Of a stretch of 64,000 nucleotides of DNA, positions 60,682-64,000 are shown in pieces. This stretch comes from Hymenobacter sp. 5317J-9 (GTDB lineage: Bacteria > Bacteroidota > Bacteroidia > Cytophagales > Hymenobacteraceae): contig NZ_CP095050.1 in assembly GCF_022921075.1 (NCBI RefSeq), forward strand, positions 1,116,001 through 1,180,000, in the 5' to 3' direction. Both the position numbers and the translations under genes were made by a program. How positions within the stretch are numbered: the stretch's first letter is position 1; every line of letters begins with the position of its first letter. The notes beneath the pieces were generated by a model, which saw only the letters and a list, made by a program, of their open reading frames with translations, was not told where the DNA came from and searched no databases.

Positions 60682-61046
60682 ATAGCGCGCAGACCGGGGG
60701 CTTCGCAGAACACTATGCGGTTGCCGAAAGGGTCGAGGACTTCCATTTCCATTACCCGCTCGCTCCAGGTGGCGGGATTGAGGGTGGGCGGGGTGTAGGC
60801 CTGGTTCCGGTCGAGCAGCTGGTTGTGGTAGGCCAGCAGGCCCCAGGTGAGGGCCCGCACCCGGGCGCCGGGGCAGCTGTCGTCGGGGTTGGTGCTGAGG
60901 TGAATGACCACGTCGCCGCGCGACACCTGCGCGTAGTCGTAGGGCTTCACGGGCTGTTGTTCCCAGTCGACGCGGAAGCCCAACCATCCGACATAAAATT
61001 CGAGGGCTGCGGCGTAGTCCAAAATCCGAAAAACGGGCGTGAGCAT
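60678..61046 (-). CDS. VOC family protein (glyoxalase/bleomycin-resistance fold)
   Basis: A 122-residue single VOC module: MLTPVFRILDYAAALEFYVGWLGFRVDWEQQP, then DVVIHLSTNPDD, and VMEMEVLDPFGNRIVFCE with the last metal-site Glu. Two such modules or a dimer make one site. Binding or enzyme function unknown. Its TAA stop codon overlaps the TAA of the convergent lyase gene by two bases (TTAA). Confidence 0.9.
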   Translation of the reverse strand: MLTPVFRILDYAAALEFYVGWLGFRVDWEQQPVKPYDYAQVSRGDVVIHLSTNPDDSCPGARVRALTWGLLAYHNQLLDRNQAYTPPTLNPATWSERVMEMEVLDPFGNRIVFCEAPGLRAI

Positions 61047-61192
61047 GCCGCAGGGTAAAGAAGGCGAAGGAAGCGGGTTGGGTATAAAAACGAAATATAA
61101 CCTATTATAAGTTAAACCCTATTTTCGGGCTGGCTGTTTTGGGCCTGACGCTGGGCGGCGTTGCATGGCTGGCGGCCGGCTACATTTAGCGC

Positions 61193-62689
61193 ATGATATC
61201 TCCTGCCGAATACGACCGCCTCGACGGCCTGGCCATGGCTGCCCTGGTGCGCAGCGGCCAGCTCACGGCCGCCGAGCTGTGCGCCGCCGCCATTGCCCGC
61301 GCCGAGGCCGTGAATCCGCGCCTCAACGCCGTGGTGCATCCGCTCTACGAAGCTGCCCGGCAGCGGGCCCAGGTCGGGCTGCCGGCCGGCCCGTTTGGCG
61401 GCGTGCCGTTTCTGCTGAAGGATTTTGGGGCGCAGTACGCTGGGGCGCCGCACACTTCGGGCAGCCGGGCCCTGCGCGATTTTACCCCGGCCGAAGACGC
61501 CGAGCTGGTGCGCCGCTGGCAAGCCGCCGGGCTCAACATACTGGGCAAAACCAACACGCCCGAGTTTGCCCTGATGGGCGTGACCGAACCTCTGCTGCAC
61601 GGCCCCACCCGCAACCCCTGGCACCTGGGCCACACGCCCGGCGGCAGCAGCGGCGGGGCGGCCGCGGCGGTAGCGGCCGGCATCGTGCCCGTGGCCGGGG
61701 CCGGCGACGGGGGCGGGTCTATTCGGATTCCGGCGGCGTGCTGCGGGCTGTTTGGCCTGAAGCCCAGCCGGAGCCGCGTGCCCACCGGGCCCGAGCAGGG
61801 CGAAAAGTGGCAGGGCGCCGCCGTGGAGCACGTGCTCAGCCGCTCGGTGCGCGACAGCGCGGCCCTGCTCGATGCCACGCAGGGGCCCGATGCCGGCGCG
61901 CCCTACTTCCTTCCCGCGCCCGCCCGGCCGTATCTGGAGGAAGCTACCTGCGAGCCCGGCCGCCTGCGCATCGCCTTCAGCCTGGGCCACCCGCTGGGCC
62001 GCGCCCTACACCCAGAGTGCGCTACCGCCGTGCGCGATGCCGCCGCGCTGCTCGCAAGCCTGGGCCATGAGGTAGAAGAGGTACCGCTGCCCTTCGACGG
62101 CCGGGCCGTGGCTGCGGCATTTCTGATGCTGTATTTCGGCGAAACCGGGGCCAGCATTGCCGCCCTAAGTAAGCACCTGGGCCGCCCCGCCCGGCCCGCC
62201 GACGTGGAGCCGACCACCTGGCTGCTGGGCCTGCTGGGCCGCACCTACACCGCCGCCGACTTTGCCGCCGCCCGCCACACCTGGAACGACAGCGCCCGCC
62301 GCATGGGCCGCTTCCATCAGACCTACGACCTGCTGCTGACGCCCACGCTGGCCACGCCGCCCGTCCGCATCGGCGAGCTGCAGCCCAAGCCCGCGGAGCA
62401 GAAGCTCCTGAAGCTGGTGAACACCTTCGGGCTGGGCGGCCTCATCCGTCGCTCGGGCCTAGTGGAGAAGCTGGCCGAGCAAAGCCTCGAAAAGACGCCC
62501 TACACCCAGGTGGCCAACCTCACGGGCCAGCCTGCCATGTCGGTGCCCCTGCACTGGACGGCCGAGGGGCTGCCCTGCGGCGTGCAGTTCATTGCGAAGC
62601 TGGGCGCCGAGGACGTGCTGTTCCAGTTGGCTGGGCAGTTGGAACAGGCCCGGCCGTGGTTCGACAAGCGGCCTACGCTGGTAGGATGA
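61193..62689 (+). CDS. Amidase (amidase signature family)
   Basis: A 498-residue amidase-signature enzyme. The catalytic Lys is in PFLLKDFGAQYAG, the cis-Ser in TPGGSSGGAAAAVAAGIVP and the nucleophile Ser in GDGGGSIRIPAACCGLFGLKPSRSRVP. No signal peptide, so it acts in the cytoplasm. The family hydrolyses a variety of amides; GatA function is unlikely because gatB/C are absent and the sequence lacks GatA-specific parts that I know. The start is a single in-frame ATG after a short gap. Confidence 0.93.
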   Translation: MISPAEYDRLDGLAMAALVRSGQLTAAELCAAAIARAEAVNPRLNAVVHPLYEAARQRAQVGLPAGPFGGVPFLLKDFGAQYAGAPHTSGSRALRDFTPAEDAELVRRWQAAGLNILGKTNTPEFALMGVTEPLLHGPTRNPWHLGHTPGGSSGGAAAAVAAGIVPVAGAGDGGGSIRIPAACCGLFGLKPSRSRVPTGPEQGEKWQGAAVEHVLSRSVRDSAALLDATQGPDAGAPYFLPAPARPYLEEATCEPGRLRIAFSLGHPLGRALHPECATAVRDAAALLASLGHEVEEVPLPFDGRAVAAAFLMLYFGETGASIAALSKHLGRPARPADVEPTTWLLGLLGRTYTAADFAAARHTWNDSARRMGRFHQTYDLLLTPTLATPPVRIGELQPKPAEQKLLKLVNTFGLGGLIRRSGLVEKLAEQSLEKTPYTQVANLTGQPAMSVPLHWTAEGLPCGVQFIAKLGAEDVLFQLAGQLEQARPWFDKRPTLVG

Positions 62690-62706
62690 CCGGCGGTTTC
62701 GCTTTT

Positions 62707-63510
62707 CTATTTCCCAAACACCTCGTTCAGCATGCCCGCCAGCCGGATGCCGGCTTTTAGAATCTGGTCTTCGACGGTGGGGCCGAAGGTGGGGTAGAAG
62801 TGCCAGTCGAACTTGGGGTTGGTGATGGCGGCGGCGTACACCGGCGTGCACAGCTGGTACGACTCAAATAGCCAAGCCGTGGGGTCGTCCTGCTGCCACT
62901 GATTCACCTGGGCGGAGGTGGCGTGGTCGTAAGCCGCGGCCATTTCCGTGAACGTGAAGCCCGGGTATTCCACCAGGTCGCCGTCCCAGATGCTGTGCAG
63001 GTTGGTGTCGCGCCCGCGCCAGCTCACCGGAATGCCGTTGCCGCCCTTGTCTTCGAGGTGGCCCAGGTGCAGGGGCTGGTGCACGTCGCCCACCAGGTGA
63101 ATGAGGAACTTGAGGGCGATGCGCTTTTCCTCGGTCGTCTTTTTGGGGTCTTTCAGGTCCTGGCGAACTTGTAGCAGAGCGGCGTAGGCGTTGGTGGGCA
63201 GGGCCGGGGCGGGCTGCACCGTGCCCTTGAGCTGGGCAGTGAAGGCGGTGTAGTCGAGGCCGGTGGGCACGTTTACGTAGTGCCACGGGGCCGTGTCCTT
63301 GAACTGCGGGTCGTTGCGCAGCTCATCGGCCCAGGTGCTCACCAAGGGCATGGTTTCGCGGCCCAGAATGCGGGCAATTTCGCGCTTGGCCGTGGATGAT
63401 AAGTGGTTTTCGGCAATGCGCGCCACGGCCCGATGGCCCATTGCGCCCCAGGCCAGCAGGCTAAAAGGAGCACAGCACAAGGCCAGCAGCACAACACATT
63501 TTTTGAACAT
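62707..63510 (-). CDS. S1/P1 nuclease
   Basis: A 267-residue exported nuclease. Signal peptide cleavage after SLLA gives WGAMGHRAVARIAENHL as mature start, where the N-terminal Trp and His bind zinc. Further zinc ligands are in HYVNVPTGLDYT, LKFLIHLVGDVHQPLHLGHLEDKGGN and the following NLHSIWDGDLVE. All features of single-strand nucleases/3'-nucleotidases of this family are kept. It shares fold and start motif with the protein at 11133. A -7 element is 65 bases upstream. Confidence 0.94.
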   Translation of the reverse strand: MFKKCVVLLALCCAPFSLLAWGAMGHRAVARIAENHLSSTAKREIARILGRETMPLVSTWADELRNDPQFKDTAPWHYVNVPTGLDYTAFTAQLKGTVQPAPALPTNAYAALLQVRQDLKDPKKTTEEKRIALKFLIHLVGDVHQPLHLGHLEDKGGNGIPVSWRGRDTNLHSIWDGDLVEYPGFTFTEMAAAYDHATSAQVNQWQQDDPTAWLFESYQLCTPVYAAAITNPKFDWHFYPTFGPTVEDQILKAGIRLAGMLNEVFGK

Positions 63511-63574
63511 GAGAAGAGGGGAGGGAATAAGTGAAACAAGCCAGTAAAAAATGCCGACGGCAGCAAATAGCCTG

Positions 63575-63582
63575 CAAAGCTA
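63575..63582 (-). promoter_or_regulatory. -7 promoter element for the S1/P1 nuclease gene
   Basis: TAGCTTTG on the minus strand, an exact TAnnTTTG match, 65 bases before the ATG. No clear TTG partner. Confidence 0.35.
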
Positions 63583-63666
63583 GCGCCCCGCTGGCGCCGT
63601 GGACGCGTTTCCGCGGCGGCGCCCGCCAAGCCCGTGCCTTGCCGCAACCCAAATCCTGCGCGGCAG

Positions 63667-63674
63667 TAAATTTG
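63667..63674 (+). promoter_or_regulatory. -7 promoter element for the last gene
   Basis: TAAATTTG, exact match to TAnnTTTG, 33 bases before the ATG at 63707. The nearest TTG is about 25 bases upstream, longer than normal. Confidence 0.4.
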
Positions 63675-63706
63675 ATGCCCCAATTTGTCGTGCTTTCTCT
63701 CGCCCC

Positions 63707-64000
63707 ATGCCACTGCAATCCATCGTCGACTTGCCGAAGCTCGCCATCGGCTACGATGCGGACAACGAATGGCTGTACGTGGACTGGAAGGGCGAGCACG
63801 ACCCCGACACCTCGCAGGCCTGCTGCCTGCTCATGCTCGAAACCCTGCGGTCCTGGCCCTGCTCCAAAATTCTCAACGACAACTCCAACATCATCCGCAC
63901 TACCATGCAGCTGCGCGAATGGAGCATGTGGTGGCTGGAGCAGATGCGGGAGGCGGGCCTGCAGCACCTGGCCTGGGTGCTGCCGCGCCACCTGGTTTCG
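63707..64000 (+). CDS. Small STAS-like protein (member 3 of a local family), cut by window end
   Basis: 98 codons are visible with no stop before the end. It starts MPLQSIVDLPKLAIGYDADNEWLYVDWKGEHD, then a helix (ACCLLMLETLRSW), the strand KILNDNSNI, a helix with MQLREWSMWWLEQMREAG and the strand HLAWVLPRHLVS. This is the same plan as at 54377 and 57983: a short strand pair ending in W plus polar turn, a helix, an h-x-x-D/N strand, an amphipathic helix with Trp, and a further strand. The function is not known. Confidence 0.65.
   Translation, partial: MPLQSIVDLPKLAIGYDADNEWLYVDWKGEHDPDTSQACCLLMLETLRSWPCSKILNDNSNIIRTTMQLREWSMWWLEQMREAGLQHLAWVLPRHLVS

Noticed and set aside
60678..61046. VOC protein as 4-hydroxyphenylpyruvate dioxygenase partner of homogentisate dioxygenase
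   Set aside because: It is one 122-residue module, far too short for that enzyme, and 44 kb away from hmgA.

Overview
The window looks like chromosomal DNA of a high-GC Bacteroidota species, most likely Hymenobacter or a close relative in the Cytophagales. The reasons are: two proteins ending in type IX secretion C-terminal sorting domains, Bacteroidota-type promoters (TTG, about 17-20 bp, then TAnnTTTG), the rpmG/DUF4295/ftsY cluster, class I-like HMG-CoA reductase, and many short palindromic repeats of the kind that are common in Hymenobacter genomes. The genus is inferred from style and family content, not from a marker gene comparison.

Layout. 1-7.9 kb: the end of a flavin oxidoreductase, a lone ECF sigma factor, an alpha/beta hydrolase, then a minus-strand block with a secreted two-domain protein, an OmpR-type response regulator, its histidine kinase and a patatin/outer-membrane-barrel protein. 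8-16.9 kb: a secreted T9SS protein, a DUF486-type membrane protein, a KirBac-type potassium channel, a zinc phospholipase C/nuclease-like protein, peptide deformylase, RuvX, an S41 processing protease and homogentisate dioxygenase. 16.9-24.7 kb: a lipoprotein, a pair of related secreted proteins behind HMG-CoA reductase, a phytanoyl-CoA dioxygenase family protein, an SDR and a PAP2/sphingomyelin-synthase-like protein. 24.8-33.4 kb: M20 amidohydrolase, M4 metalloprotease with GEVED and T9SS domains, an outer-membrane protein, a TPR protein, an esterase, Ogt, and a GH-A clan glycosidase. 33.5-45.4 kb: tandem cation diffusion facilitators, an APC permease, a glycosyltransferase and an epimerase, then a minus-strand run rocD - FAD oxidoreductase - two related lipoprotein-like genes - hemB - acetyltransferase. 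45.4-52.9 kb: DUF5522, rpmB, aminopeptidase P, rpmG, DUF4295, ftsY, a degenerate Rieske-like lipoprotein, tRNA-Asn and fused OtsAB. 52.9-64 kb: DUF389 protein, ClC channel, DUF305 protein, two pectin-degradation genes (an SGNH esterase and a frameshifted pectate lyase), VOC protein, amidase, S1/P1 nuclease, and three members of one small unrecognised family.

The window is mostly housekeeping and ordinary accessory genes. I see no CRISPR array, insertion sequence, prophage, rRNA or defence island. The most interesting material is structural: a family of about 100-bp palindromic elements with six copies (five well preserved) in the gaps between genes, several other one-off long palindromes, one of which supplies a start codon, a 96-bp perfectly identical tract shared by two otherwise diverged transporter genes (probable gene conversion), a small family of three STAS-like proteins within 10 kb, and a single-base loss that breaks a pectate lyase gene.
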